Assembly: GCF_003627955.1 (NCBI RefSeq)
Contig: NZ_RBWS01000012.1
Span: 62,001 to 126,000, forward strand
Direction: 5' to 3'
Origin: Sphingobacterium puteale
GTDB taxonomy: Bacteria > Bacteroidota > Bacteroidia > Sphingobacteriales > Sphingobacteriaceae
DNA length: 64,000 bases
Numbering within the stretch: position 1 is the stretch's first letter; the number at the start of each line of letters is the position of its first letter. The position numbers and the translations under genes were made by a program. This document shows positions 52,660 to 60,763 of this stretch, in pieces. A model generated the notes under the pieces. It was given only the letters and a program-made list of their open reading frames with translations. It was not told the DNA's origin and ran no database searches.

Positions 52660-53652
52660 TTAAGCCTGGGGGTATGATCGCTTAACAAAGGATTCCTTTT
52701 TACGACGTTGCGCTCTAAACTCATTGGGACCTATTCCGAACCGTTTCTTAAACGCCCGGGCAAAATGTTTGGGACAAGCAAAATTCAATGCGAAAGCTAT
52801 CCCTGCCAGCGAATCATCTGAATGAATTAGGCTTTCCCTCGCATCCATCAATCGGTATTCGAGTATCATACCCACAACCGTGAACGACTTTCCCTGAAAA
52901 CTACGGGACAACTTACGGGGGCTGACGTTCATTGCTTCCGCAATTTTTGCGACAGACATATCTTCGTCGTCATAATGCCGACGGATATACATGACAGCTT
53001 TCTGATAGAGCAACGTATCACTGTGATCTATGGCAGGCTGATTAGGCTTTAGGTCCTGAAATAGCTGCTGGAATAAGCGCAAGTTCCAATTTGCGAGTTG
53101 AAAGGCTGTTCCAAAAGAATGAAATTCATAGCGTCGCAGCGATGCCAAAACATTATAGAGCTTACTCTGAATCGGTGTGTATCCGAGATAAGATTCCGGA
53201 CGCTGGTTGCCGTCGGGCATCAACTCCTTCAATCTCGGATAGTCAATCATTAAACTGTCCAGGTGTTTTCCCGAAACCCCAAGGATCAGAAACCATGATT
53301 TTCCTTCATCAAGGAACAATTCTGGCTCTCTTTCATTTAAATAATAGCAATGGGCCTGCCCCGAAGACATCATCAATGATTCGGTCAGCTTCAGTTTTCC
53401 CTGTCCAATGAAATGGAGATGAAGCCAAAGCGAATAGTCTCCTACCTTAATAGTCGTGAAACCTGGTGTATCGATACCGTTTTCCTTGCATTCGATCCAT
53501 ACGAAGTCACTAGTCTGGAATATGCGCTGACTTGCCAGTGCTACGGGAAACAACTGTCGTTCGCCTTCGGGCAAAAATGCCAGATAGCCGTCGTATTGCC
53601 TATGGGTATTTGATCGTGTATATAGCGATTGAACAAAATTGGTTTTGAGCAT
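52660..53652 (-). CDS. AraC-family transcriptional regulator
   Basis: 330 residues. The C-terminal AraC/XylS DNA-binding domain is at about 225-325, with two helix-turn-helix units: DMSVAKIAEAMNVSPRKLSRSF and SLAGIAFALNFACPKHFARAFKKRFGIGPNEFR. The N-terminal 200 residues would be the effector-binding part, without a family I can name. It is divergent from kduI, DUF4861 and kduD, so regulation of uronate use is the natural guess. The start at ATG 53652 lies beside a 17-bp palindrome and two TGCTAATAA copies, possible self-regulation sites. Confidence 0.92.
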   Translation of the reverse strand: MLKTNFVQSLYTRSNTHRQYDGYLAFLPEGERQLFPVALASQRIFQTSDFVWIECKENGIDTPGFTTIKVGDYSLWLHLHFIGQGKLKLTESLMMSSGQAHCYYLNEREPELFLDEGKSWFLILGVSGKHLDSLMIDYPRLKELMPDGNQRPESYLGYTPIQSKLYNVLASLRRYEFHSFGTAFQLANWNLRLFQQLFQDLKPNQPAIDHSDTLLYQKAVMYIRRHYDDEDMSVAKIAEAMNVSPRKLSRSFQGKSFTVVGMILEYRLMDARESLIHSDDSLAGIAFALNFACPKHFARAFKKRFGIGPNEFRAQRRKKESFVKRSYPQA

Positions 53653-53674
53653 GCTAATAATTGGTGTATTGTTT

Positions 53675-53691
53675 TAAAGTTAATAACTTTA
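53675..53691. promoter_or_regulatory. 17-bp palindrome beside the AraC gene, possible operator
   Basis: TAAAGTTA-A-TAACTTTA, perfect 8-bp arms, flanked on both sides by the direct repeat TGCTAATAA. It begins 23 bases upstream of the AraC start codon. Confidence 0.5.
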
Positions 53692-53875
53692 TTGCTAATA
53701 ACAAAGCATGGACGCTCCTATTACGTCGCAACAATTCCCATTCTATTGGAAAGGAAAATTGCCCAACCTGAACTTTTTGCTGCTAAGGTATAACGGTGAT
53801 CCTGAAAAATCTCATCTATATATCGATAGACCAGAAATCAACGGGAATACAAAATTGCAAACTGTCTTCTTTAAG

Positions 53876-53908
53876 CATCGGTTATATTGTGTTTCATTAA
53901 AACCGATG
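53876..53908. promoter_or_regulatory. Inverted repeat upstream of kduI
   Basis: CATCGGTT and AACCGATG, perfect 8-bp arms 17 bases apart, about 113 bases before the kduI ATG. Half-site spacing fits either a dimeric regulator site or a leader hairpin. Confidence 0.45.
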
Positions 53909-54020
53909 TATTTAACATTCTACCGAAATTCAATTACGACATCGATTGCGTAAGATTATCTCGTTATTGACAAATATTAGCCCTAAATTTAACATTCAAA
54001 CAAAGAAAATAATATCAGTT

Positions 54021-54866
54021 ATGAGCATCAATTTTGAATCCCGCTATGCTATCGGGCCTAAAGAATACAAAACCTTAGATACACAAGGGCTAAGAGATAA
54101 TTTTCTCATTGAAAAAGTTTTTGAAACCGACAAAATCAACTTTGTCTACACGCACTATGACCGTTATATGGCCGGTGGTGCAATGCCAGTAAATACAAAA
54201 ATCAAACTAGATACCATTCCGGAACTACTAAAAGAACCTTATTTCCTTTCGAGAAGAGAGTTGGGTATCATCAATGTCGGCGGCAATGGTCAGGTCGAAG
54301 TGGATGGTGTTACTTATGATCTAAATACCAAAGAAGCACTTTATATCGGACAGGGGGCTCAAGAAGTTTATTTTGAAAGCAAAGACGCCGCTAATCCGGC
54401 AAAATTTTATTTAAACTCAACCCCCGCTCACCATAGTTATCCGACTAAAAAGGTGACCAAGGAAGATGCCAATAAAATAGAATTAGGATCACTGGAAACA
54501 GCCAACCACCGTACCATCAACCAAATGCTGCTGAATAAAGTTGTACAAACCTGTCAATTACAAATGGGAATGACAGAACTAAAGCCAGGATCGGTATGGA
54601 ACACCATGCCTTCGCATACACATGATCGTCGTATGGAGGTTTATTTTTACTTTGAATTGCCGGAAGGCCAGGCGGTATCTCATTTTATGGGACCAATAGA
54701 TGAAACACGTCATCTCTGGATGCATAATGATCAAGCGGTCATTTCTCCGCCCTGGTCAATTCACTCGGGGGCAGGAACGTCCAATTATACATTTATCTGG
54801 GGTATGGCTGGTGAAAACCTGGACTACGATGACATGGATAAATGTGCTATCACTGAGCTTAAGTAG
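54021..54866 (+). CDS. kduI: 5-dehydro-4-deoxy-D-glucuronate isomerase
   Basis: Isomerises 5-keto-4-deoxyuronate, released from unsaturated uronate oligosaccharides, to 3-deoxy-D-glycero-2,5-hexodiulosonate in the pectin/uronate pathway. 281 residues, a cupin fold; zinc ligands lie in SHTHDRRMEVYFYFELPE and in the later IHSGAGTSNYTFIWGMAGEN region. ATG at 54021 (MSINFESRYAIGPKEY) is the family start; the upstream in-frame codon at 53946 adds unrelated residues. First gene of the kduI-DUF4861-kduD unit. Confidence 0.95.
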   Translation: MSINFESRYAIGPKEYKTLDTQGLRDNFLIEKVFETDKINFVYTHYDRYMAGGAMPVNTKIKLDTIPELLKEPYFLSRRELGIINVGGNGQVEVDGVTYDLNTKEALYIGQGAQEVYFESKDAANPAKFYLNSTPAHHSYPTKKVTKEDANKIELGSLETANHRTINQMLLNKVVQTCQLQMGMTELKPGSVWNTMPSHTHDRRMEVYFYFELPEGQAVSHFMGPIDETRHLWMHNDQAVISPPWSIHSGAGTSNYTFIWGMAGENLDYDDMDKCAITELK

Positions 54867-54907
54867 TATTTTGGAGATATGAGATTGGACTTTAACAAAA
54901 ATACCAA

Positions 54908-56032
54908 ATGAAAAAAACATTCATATTAAGTATGACGCTCGGGCTTTCAAGTATCGCCTTTGCCCAAAACAATAAGACGATCACAATAAATAATCCCTCA
55001 GCGGTAACTAGAACAGAGCTAATCAGTATTCCTTATACAACGTTCGAAAAACATTTCGAACTGAAGAAAAATGTCTTTACGATTGTCAGTAGCAAGGATA
55101 AGGCTGAACTGGCTTACCAATTGGAGAAATTGGGACAGCCGGCACCGCAAAATGTACTGATACAGGTATCGATTGCCCCTAAAAGCTCGCTAACTTTTGG
55201 CATAACCGGAAATACCCCACAAGCCGTTGCTCCAAAGGCTTATGCACGTTATGTCCCCGAACGTAAGGATGACTTTGCCTGGGAAAATGACATTGCCGCA
55301 TTCAGAGCTTATGGAAAAGCTTTGGAAGGTAGCTCCGAGGACGCCCAGGGATTTGATTTTTGGGCTAAACGTAGTAACGACCTTGTTATTGACGAATGGT
55401 ATAAAACAGGAGATTACCACGCCGATCACGGTAAAGGTTTAGATTATTATTCTGTAGGTCAGACCCTAGGAGTGGGCGATGCAACTCCATTTATTGACCA
55501 GCAAGTAGTCTATCATAAACATTATCGTCAATATGAAGTATTGGACAATGGGCCTTTACGCACTACATTTAAACTTACTTATGAACCGGAAAATGTAAAA
55601 GGACAACAGTTACAAGTCGAAAAAACAATTTCTCTGGATGCTGGAAGTCAGCTCAACAAAATAAGTTATGCAGTCAAAAATACAAGTTCAGGCAGTACCC
55701 CAATAGTCGTTGGTCTTGCCAAACGAAAAGAGGATCAACCACAATTCTTAAACGATCCCAAAAATGGTATTTTGGCATATTGGGAGCCTGCTGAAGGAGA
55801 TAAAATCACCGGAACAGCCCTGATCTTACCGAAAGTAAACTATGTATTTAAAGATAGTCCAAAACAGTTTTTATTGGCGACTACGGTAAAAAACAACCAA
55901 CCTTTGGTCTATTTTGCCGGAGCAGCATTTAATAAGGCGGGTAAAATAACCAGTTTTGATCAATGGCAATCCTACATCAAAGAATTCAGAAATAATTTAA
56001 ATCAACCATTAACGATAAAATACGCAAAATAA
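54908..56032 (+). CDS. DUF4861 exported protein of uronate loci
   Basis: 374 residues with a signal peptide (1-19, ending AFAQ). The DUF4861 domain fills the rest: EWYKTGDYHADHGKGLDYYSVGQTLGVGD and VVYHKHYRQYEVLDNGPLRTTF. The family occurs in Bacteroidetes polysaccharide loci together with kduI, kduD and lyases, and is thought to bind or act on uronate sugars in the periplasm, but no activity is proven as far as I know. It sits between kduI and kduD and shares one base with kduD. Confidence 0.9.
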   Translation: MKKTFILSMTLGLSSIAFAQNNKTITINNPSAVTRTELISIPYTTFEKHFELKKNVFTIVSSKDKAELAYQLEKLGQPAPQNVLIQVSIAPKSSLTFGITGNTPQAVAPKAYARYVPERKDDFAWENDIAAFRAYGKALEGSSEDAQGFDFWAKRSNDLVIDEWYKTGDYHADHGKGLDYYSVGQTLGVGDATPFIDQQVVYHKHYRQYEVLDNGPLRTTFKLTYEPENVKGQQLQVEKTISLDAGSQLNKISYAVKNTSSGSTPIVVGLAKRKEDQPQFLNDPKNGILAYWEPAEGDKITGTALILPKVNYVFKDSPKQFLLATTVKNNQPLVYFAGAAFNKAGKITSFDQWQSYIKEFRNNLNQPLTIKYAK

Positions 56033-56802
56033 TGTCTATACTGCAATCTTTTGATCTGACCGGAAAGGTCGCTTTGGTAACCGGCTGTAAAAGGGGAATA
56101 GGTAAGGCTATAGCGGAAGCATTAGCGGAAGCCGGAGCGGACATCATCGGTGTGTCGGCATCGTTGGAGGCCACGGGCTCCGCAGTGGAAAGATCTATCC
56201 GGGCATCGGGCCGCAACTTTTATGCGTATCAATGTGATTTTTCAAAAAGAACAGAATTATATAAGTTTATTGAAAAAGTAAAATCGGAGCATCCAACAAT
56301 AGACATCCTATTCAACAATGCCGGGAATATCCTTCGTAAACCGGCCGCGGAACACCCTGACGAATATTGGGACGAAATCATCGAAATCAATCAGAATGCT
56401 CAATTCATTCTGACAAGGGAAATTGGAAAAGATATGATTTCACGTGGAACTGGCAAAATCGTATTCACGGCATCCCTATTGACTTTTCAAGGCGGTATCA
56501 ATGTTCCGGGATATGCTGCATCCAAAGGTGCAATAGGATCGTTGGTCAAGGCTTTTGCCAACGAATGGGCCTCCAAAGGAGTCAATGTAAATGGTTTTGC
56601 GCCAGGTTATATCGCAACGGATAATACGGAAGCACTGAGAGATGATCCCGAACGCTCGAAATCCATCTTGGACCGTATCCCCGCAGGACGCTGGGGTACT
56701 CCGGAAGACTTTAAAGGACCGGCAGTGTTCCTTGCCTCAAAAGCAGCAGATTATGTACACGGTACCATTCTTACTGTCGACGGTGGATGGATGGGAAGAT
56801 AA
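56032..56802 (+). CDS. kduD: 2-dehydro-3-deoxy-D-gluconate 5-dehydrogenase
   Basis: Short-chain dehydrogenase, 256 residues, that reduces 3-deoxy-hexodiulosonate to 2-keto-3-deoxygluconate with NADH. Cofactor motif TGCKRGIGKAIA near 17-28, NNAGNI near 89-94, catalytic Ser in FTASLLTFQGG and Tyr/Lys in GYAASKGAIG, and DGGW near the end. It begins on the last base of the DUF4861 stop (TAATG). The genes for KDG kinase and aldolase are not next to it. Confidence 0.94.
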   Translation: MSILQSFDLTGKVALVTGCKRGIGKAIAEALAEAGADIIGVSASLEATGSAVERSIRASGRNFYAYQCDFSKRTELYKFIEKVKSEHPTIDILFNNAGNILRKPAAEHPDEYWDEIIEINQNAQFILTREIGKDMISRGTGKIVFTASLLTFQGGINVPGYAASKGAIGSLVKAFANEWASKGVNVNGFAPGYIATDNTEALRDDPERSKSILDRIPAGRWGTPEDFKGPAVFLASKAADYVHGTILTVDGGWMGR

Positions 56803-56826
56803 AAAATCAACCTTTTTGGATTTTTT
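56801..56826. terminator. Terminator candidate after kduD
   Basis: AAAAAATC and GATTTTTT with an inner CC/GG pairing, at the kduD stop and between convergent genes. The stem is AT-rich, so strength is uncertain. Confidence 0.5.
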
Positions 56827-56829
56827 GTT

Positions 56830-57672
56830 TTAAAAGTCTTTATCCTGAGTGGTAAAGGCTTTTTTTACGACCCTAAACCCAAGATTGCTGAATGAGGCGT
56901 TCGGACTAACAGAGCCAATATAAACCGTGTTGAAGGCCGAACAGCTCCTTTTGCTGCACCACCATGAACCACCTCTAGCATGAGCCACATCGCGCTCCCC
57001 ATCTCTATTTAGCTTGCCCGAACAGAATTCAAATACATTACCAAATACATCGTAAAGCCCCCATGGATTCGGTTTAAAAGTCCCTACAGGAGAAGTATAC
57101 ATATAGCCATCCGAGTAGTCTGCTTTAAGATGATCGCTACCATGCCATATATTCGCATATTGCCCAATATTTTCTTTATTCACCCCTTCAAAATAACGAC
57201 CGTCATTTCCGGCTCGCGCAGCGACTTCCCACTCCTCAAAAGTAGGTAATCTGCAATCAGCCCAAGCACAATAAGCCAATACATCTTTAAAAGATATGCA
57301 GGTAACGGGATGATCCATTTTGTCCTGTATACCGCCACGGCTTATTCCATTTGGAAAACGCCAATAAGCGGTGCTGTCCTGCAGCCACCTGAACTCCGCA
57401 AGACCGGGCTCAAATACCATGGCATTATGATAGCGTTCGGCCAAAGTCCGGTAGTTCGTTGCCAGGACAAATTTTTCAAATTCAGCATTCGTCAGTTCAT
57501 AGGAAGCAATCCAAAACGACGTTATATGTACCGTTCTTCTCGGGTTATCCAGACTCATTGTGTCACCCAATTGATAGTCTCCCCCCGGAATTAAAATATA
57601 TCCCTTATCCTGCCCCGCTAACGTTAAACAGTTTAATAAAAAAATAAGCAGTATGTATAACGCTTTTCTCAC
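56830..57672 (-). CDS. Exported formylglycine-generating enzyme (SUMF1)-like protein
   Basis: 280 residues from GTG 57672. No ATG is available; a TTG at 57702 is the alternative, but the GTG start gives a clean signal peptide MRKALYILLIFLLNCLTLAGQ in which the first M is the GTG. The FGE-sulfatase fold follows from IPGGDYQLGD to the end. The active-site block GGSWWCSKRSC aligns with human FGE Ser333, Cys336 and Cys341 (GGSYMCHRSYC), and the ending SNLGFRV fits too, so the copper-binding cysteine pair is kept. Many Bacteroidetes paralogues lack these cysteines. No sulfatase gene lies in this window. Confidence 0.88.
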   Translation of the reverse strand: MRKALYILLIFLLNCLTLAGQDKGYILIPGGDYQLGDTMSLDNPRRTVHITSFWIASYELTNAEFEKFVLATNYRTLAERYHNAMVFEPGLAEFRWLQDSTAYWRFPNGISRGGIQDKMDHPVTCISFKDVLAYCAWADCRLPTFEEWEVAARAGNDGRYFEGVNKENIGQYANIWHGSDHLKADYSDGYMYTSPVGTFKPNPWGLYDVFGNVFEFCSGKLNRDGERDVAHARGGSWWCSKRSCSAFNTVYIGSVSPNASFSNLGFRVVKKAFTTQDKDF

Positions 57673-57705
57673 TGACTTGACGTTTTCTATAGCAAGCTCC
57701 AAATT

Positions 57706-58461
57706 TTATTTACCTTTTTTCTCATTGTAGTATCCCATTGCTCTACGATATATTAAAGTTTCATTCTCCTTATTATAGTCTAAATAGGAGTAGTAATTAC
57801 TCGTCTCTCCATATAGCTTTTTGAAAGATGTGGACTTCATAAATTCACTATACTCGCCACGTTTCATCAGTAACAGCAATAAAGTCAATGCATCCTTATC
57901 TTTCGGGGTTTTCTTTGCATATTCAATGATAAATGGAATCATTTGCCAGCCATTGATCTGTTCGATCGCCTCCTTATAATTCACCCCCATTCGTTTGCTT
58001 CTCAAAACAGATTCCTGGATCAGTTTCATAACCGAATCTCTGTTTTCCTGCAAAAAATCAGTCTGTCTTTCCGACCACCAAGCTTCATTAAAACCACCGA
58101 GCAACTTACCAAATATTTTCTTGTCGATAGCTTTCTGGTTTTCTGGTATATCGCAATTCTGGGCGTACACCTCCGCATGAATCATGGTATACGTAAATTT
58201 TTCACGTAGACTTAAATTCTTAAAATCCGTTGCAGAAAGAGCAAGCACGCCAGTATCTGTCCCATCGTTATCCGCTACAGGAGATAATTTAGCAATCAAA
58301 GCTTTCACCTTTGCCAAACCATATGGAGGTATTGTCATCTTAGTCCTGAATTCAATGGCGGCAGGATCCATAATATAATCACTTTCTGTCTCATTTTCTG
58401 TCTGTGCAAAGCCATGAGTCCAGCTAATTAAGCAAATAAATAATAAAATTAAACTTCTCAT
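57706..58461 (-). CDS. Hypothetical exported protein upstream of the FGE-like gene
   Basis: 251 residues, signal peptide 1-20 (ending GFAQ). A helical domain follows: EKFTYTMIHAEVYAQNCDIPENQ, NEAWWSERQTDFLQENRDSVMKLIQE and DKDALTLLLLLMKRGEYSEFM. No family recognised. The FGE-like gene's earliest possible start is three bases beyond its stop, so both belong to one transcript. A partner role for the FGE-like protein is only inferred from position. Confidence 0.75.
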   Translation of the reverse strand: MRSLILLFICLISWTHGFAQTENETESDYIMDPAAIEFRTKMTIPPYGLAKVKALIAKLSPVADNDGTDTGVLALSATDFKNLSLREKFTYTMIHAEVYAQNCDIPENQKAIDKKIFGKLLGGFNEAWWSERQTDFLQENRDSVMKLIQESVLRSKRMGVNYKEAIEQINGWQMIPFIIEYAKKTPKDKDALTLLLLLMKRGEYSEFMKSTSFKKLYGETSNYYSYLDYNKENETLIYRRAMGYYNEKKGK

Positions 58462-58643
58462 AAAGTATACATAATGCTATTTAAAAGTAAGGAAATTATT
58501 CCTACCAAAAACAATTCCATTTGTTAAATCTAATACCATAAATTTTATTTCCTTCTGCGCTATAAGTGTATCACTTTTGATATATCTACATTTTCCAACG
58601 CTATATGCTACACAATTAGCTTTCTTACGACATAGAAAACAAA

Positions 58644-58675
58644 AATCCCCAGACTTCCTAAGAGATCCGGGGATT
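58644..58675 (-). terminator. Terminator of the yicC-gmk-nadD unit
   Basis: AATCCCC and GGGGATT arms, with a weaker inner pairing, about 22 bases after the nadD stop; TTTTTG follows on the minus strand. Confidence 0.65.
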
Positions 58676-58697
58676 CGCTTTGTATATTTTGCAGTCC

Positions 58698-59273
58698 TTA
58701 TGAATAAAGGCCCTTTTTGTCTATAAAATCAATAACTTTTTGCGGTGTAAAAAACTGAATATTCTTATTTTCTTTGATTGCCTTTCGTAAAAACGTTGAA
58801 GAAAGCTCCATTAATGGCGTATCAGTCATGGTTATAGCCGGATGATCCTTTAGTTTTCCTCCATCGTAGCCTGGCCGGGGATACACATAAATGTGATAGT
58901 CACGCAAAATAATATCGGCATTCTTCCATTTTTCCAATGATTCCAAGATATCCTCCCCCATCAGAAGCACAAATTCTCGCGTTGGATATTTTTCCTTCAG
59001 ATGCGTTAAGGTATCTATGGTATAGGATGGTACGGGCAAATGGAATTCAATATCGCTCACGCGCAAATGTTCGCAATCCTCCACTGCTAGATTGAGCATT
59101 TCCAAACGATCATAAGGATCCGCTAAAGTTGACTTTTTCTTAAATGGATTTTGTGGAGATACCACAAACCAGACTTCATCCAGCCCGGTAAAATTGGCCA
59201 TGTAATTTGCTATAATCAAATGCCCGACATGCACCGGATTAAAAGAACCAAAAAACAAACCAATCTTTTTCAT
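58698..59273 (-). CDS. nadD: Nicotinate-nucleotide adenylyltransferase
   Basis: Makes deamido-NAD from nicotinate mononucleotide and ATP. 191 residues. The nucleotidyltransferase motif FFGSFNPVHVGHLIIAN (HxGH) is at about 8-24, and the closing SSTFLRKAIKENKNI motif is near 158-172. Third gene of yicC-gmk-nadD, eight bases after gmk. Confidence 0.96.
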   Translation of the reverse strand: MKKIGLFFGSFNPVHVGHLIIANYMANFTGLDEVWFVVSPQNPFKKKSTLADPYDRLEMLNLAVEDCEHLRVSDIEFHLPVPSYTIDTLTHLKEKYPTREFVLLMGEDILESLEKWKNADIILRDYHIYVYPRPGYDGGKLKDHPAITMTDTPLMELSSTFLRKAIKENKNIQFFTPQKVIDFIDKKGLYS

Positions 59274-59281
59274 TTAGCGTT

Positions 59282-59851
59282 TTATTTATTGATAAAACCC
59301 ATTACAATTTCTTCTGCCTCAGCACAAGCTGTCGCTAGATCAAAATTATTCAAGATCACATCAAACTTATTCGCATAGGTTAGCTCCAGTTCCGCTTTGG
59401 CAAATCTTTCCTGCAACTTTTCTTCCGAATCTGTGCCACGTCCGGTTAAACGTTCTTTCAGCACTTCTAATGAAGGTGGCTGTACAAATATAGAGATGGC
59501 CTGATCCGGAAATTTAGATTTCAGGCGTAATCCTCCGACGACATCAATATCGAAAATAACATTTTTACCCTCTTTCCAGATACGTTCGATTTCGGAACGT
59601 AACGTACCATAAAATGTACCCGAATAGACCTCTTCAAATTCGATAAACTCCTGTTTGGCAACTTTATGCAAAAATTCTTCTTTGGACATAAAGTAGTAGT
59701 CTTTTCCATCGACCTCCTGCCCCCTTGGATCGCGGGTACTCGCAGAAATAGAAAATTCTATTTTATCCCCATGTTTACTTAAAAGGTCTCTTACTATAGT
59801 TGTTTTTCCCGCTCCTGATGGTGCCGAGAAAATAATTAATTTACCGCTCAT
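59282..59851 (-). CDS. gmk: Guanylate kinase
   Basis: 189 residues; phosphorylates GMP to GDP with ATP. The P-loop is FSAPSGAGKTTIVRDLL at about 8-24, followed by the GMP-binding SISASTRDPRGQEVDGKDYYFMS and the YGTLRSEIERIW helix. It starts two bases after the yicC stop. Confidence 0.96.
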   Translation of the reverse strand: MSGKLIIFSAPSGAGKTTIVRDLLSKHGDKIEFSISASTRDPRGQEVDGKDYYFMSKEEFLHKVAKQEFIEFEEVYSGTFYGTLRSEIERIWKEGKNVIFDIDVVGGLRLKSKFPDQAISIFVQPPSLEVLKERLTGRGTDSEEKLQERFAKAELELTYANKFDVILNNFDLATACAEAEEIVMGFINK

Positions 59852-59853
59852 CC

Positions 59854-60729
59854 TTATAATACGTTGAGCAACTGCTCTTTTATTTTTTCTAATTCTTCTT
59901 TCATTCTAACCACGATCTGTTGTATACCGGCATGATTAGCTTTGGATCCCAAGGTATTGATTTCACGGCCCATCTCTTGAGAGATAAACCCTAATTTCTT
60001 ACCATTGGAATCGGCAGAATCAAAGGCTTTCAGGAAATAGTTGCAGTGGGAACGCAACCTAACTTTCTCTTCAGTGACATCTAATTTGTCTATATAGTAA
60101 ACGAGCTCCTGTTCAAAACGATTCTGATCCACGTTCTCTTTACCCACACTATCATTGAGAAATTGCTCTATACGCTGTCTGATCAATGGGATACGCTCAA
60201 CTTCCAGCCCTTCGACCTCACTCAAATAAGTCAAGATCAGCTCAGCTCGCTTTTTTAGATCTTGAGCCAATACATTTCCTTCGTCCTCACGGAATATATT
60301 GAAATGTTGGACCGCATCATAAAAAGCATCCATCAATACGCTGGCTTCTTCATCATCAACGGTATCATCGTTGTTGGTGACAACTTCAGGCATATTTAAC
60401 GCCAATTCAAATAGATTGACATGCGTATCATTTAGCTCATTTGCGATCTGCTGCAATTGACCGTAGTATTTTTTAAGTAAATCAGCGTTGATAGATGAAG
60501 CCTTGGCCGTTTGATCAGTATATTCTACAGTTACGTTCAGATTAACTTTGCCGCGTTCAAGCAGCTTACTGCACTCTGTACGTAAGGTCAGTTCTTTGTC
60601 CGAAACGACTTTGGGCAGACGAAGATTTAATTCAAGAAATTTTGAATTTAAGGACTTTATTTCGACACTATACTTGACTTTACCGTTTTCTTTGGAAGCC
60701 GTGCCATATCCTGTCATGGATTTTATCAT
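59854..60729 (-). CDS. yicC: YicC family stress-related endoribonuclease-like protein
   Basis: 291 residues. The family start MIKSMTGYGTASKENG and the end RMKEELEKIKEQLLNVL are characteristic, with SLNSKFLELNLRLPK in between. E. coli YicC has been linked to RNA decay; the biochemical role here is inferred from the family. First gene of a unit with gmk and nadD. Its TACCTTTG box ends three bases before the ATG, and TTG lies 20 bases further upstream, so both promoter elements are visible. Confidence 0.93.
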   Translation of the reverse strand: MIKSMTGYGTASKENGKVKYSVEIKSLNSKFLELNLRLPKVVSDKELTLRTECSKLLERGKVNLNVTVEYTDQTAKASSINADLLKKYYGQLQQIANELNDTHVNLFELALNMPEVVTNNDDTVDDEEASVLMDAFYDAVQHFNIFREDEGNVLAQDLKKRAELILTYLSEVEGLEVERIPLIRQRIEQFLNDSVGKENVDQNRFEQELVYYIDKLDVTEEKVRLRSHCNYFLKAFDSADSNGKKLGFISQEMGREINTLGSKANHAGIQQIVVRMKEELEKIKEQLLNVL

Positions 60730-60732
60730 ATG

Positions 60733-60763
60733 CAAAGGTATGATTTTTCATTTTCTTTACCAA
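60733..60763 (-). promoter_or_regulatory. Promoter of yicC-gmk-nadD with both boxes
   Basis: On the minus strand TTG (60761-60763), a 20-base spacer, then TACCTTTG (60733-60740), then CAT and the ATG. This is the only place in the window where the -33 and -7 elements have consensus spacing, and the leader would be about one base. Confidence 0.7.

Larger units (their letters stand above)
53653..54020. other. Divergent regulatory region between the AraC gene and kduI
   Basis: 368 bases. It contains the palindrome at 53675-53691, a TGCTAATAA direct repeat (53652-53660 and 53693-53701) and the inverted repeat CATCGGTT ... AACCGATG at 53876-53908. An 81-codon open frame at 53708-53953 has no family resemblance and is not called. 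No good TAnnTTTG box is visible before kduI. Confidence 0.55.

Noticed and set aside
53708..53953. 81-codon open frame upstream of kduI
   Set aside because: No family resemblance, and it spans the inverted repeat CATCGGTT-N17-AACCGATG; more likely regulatory DNA.
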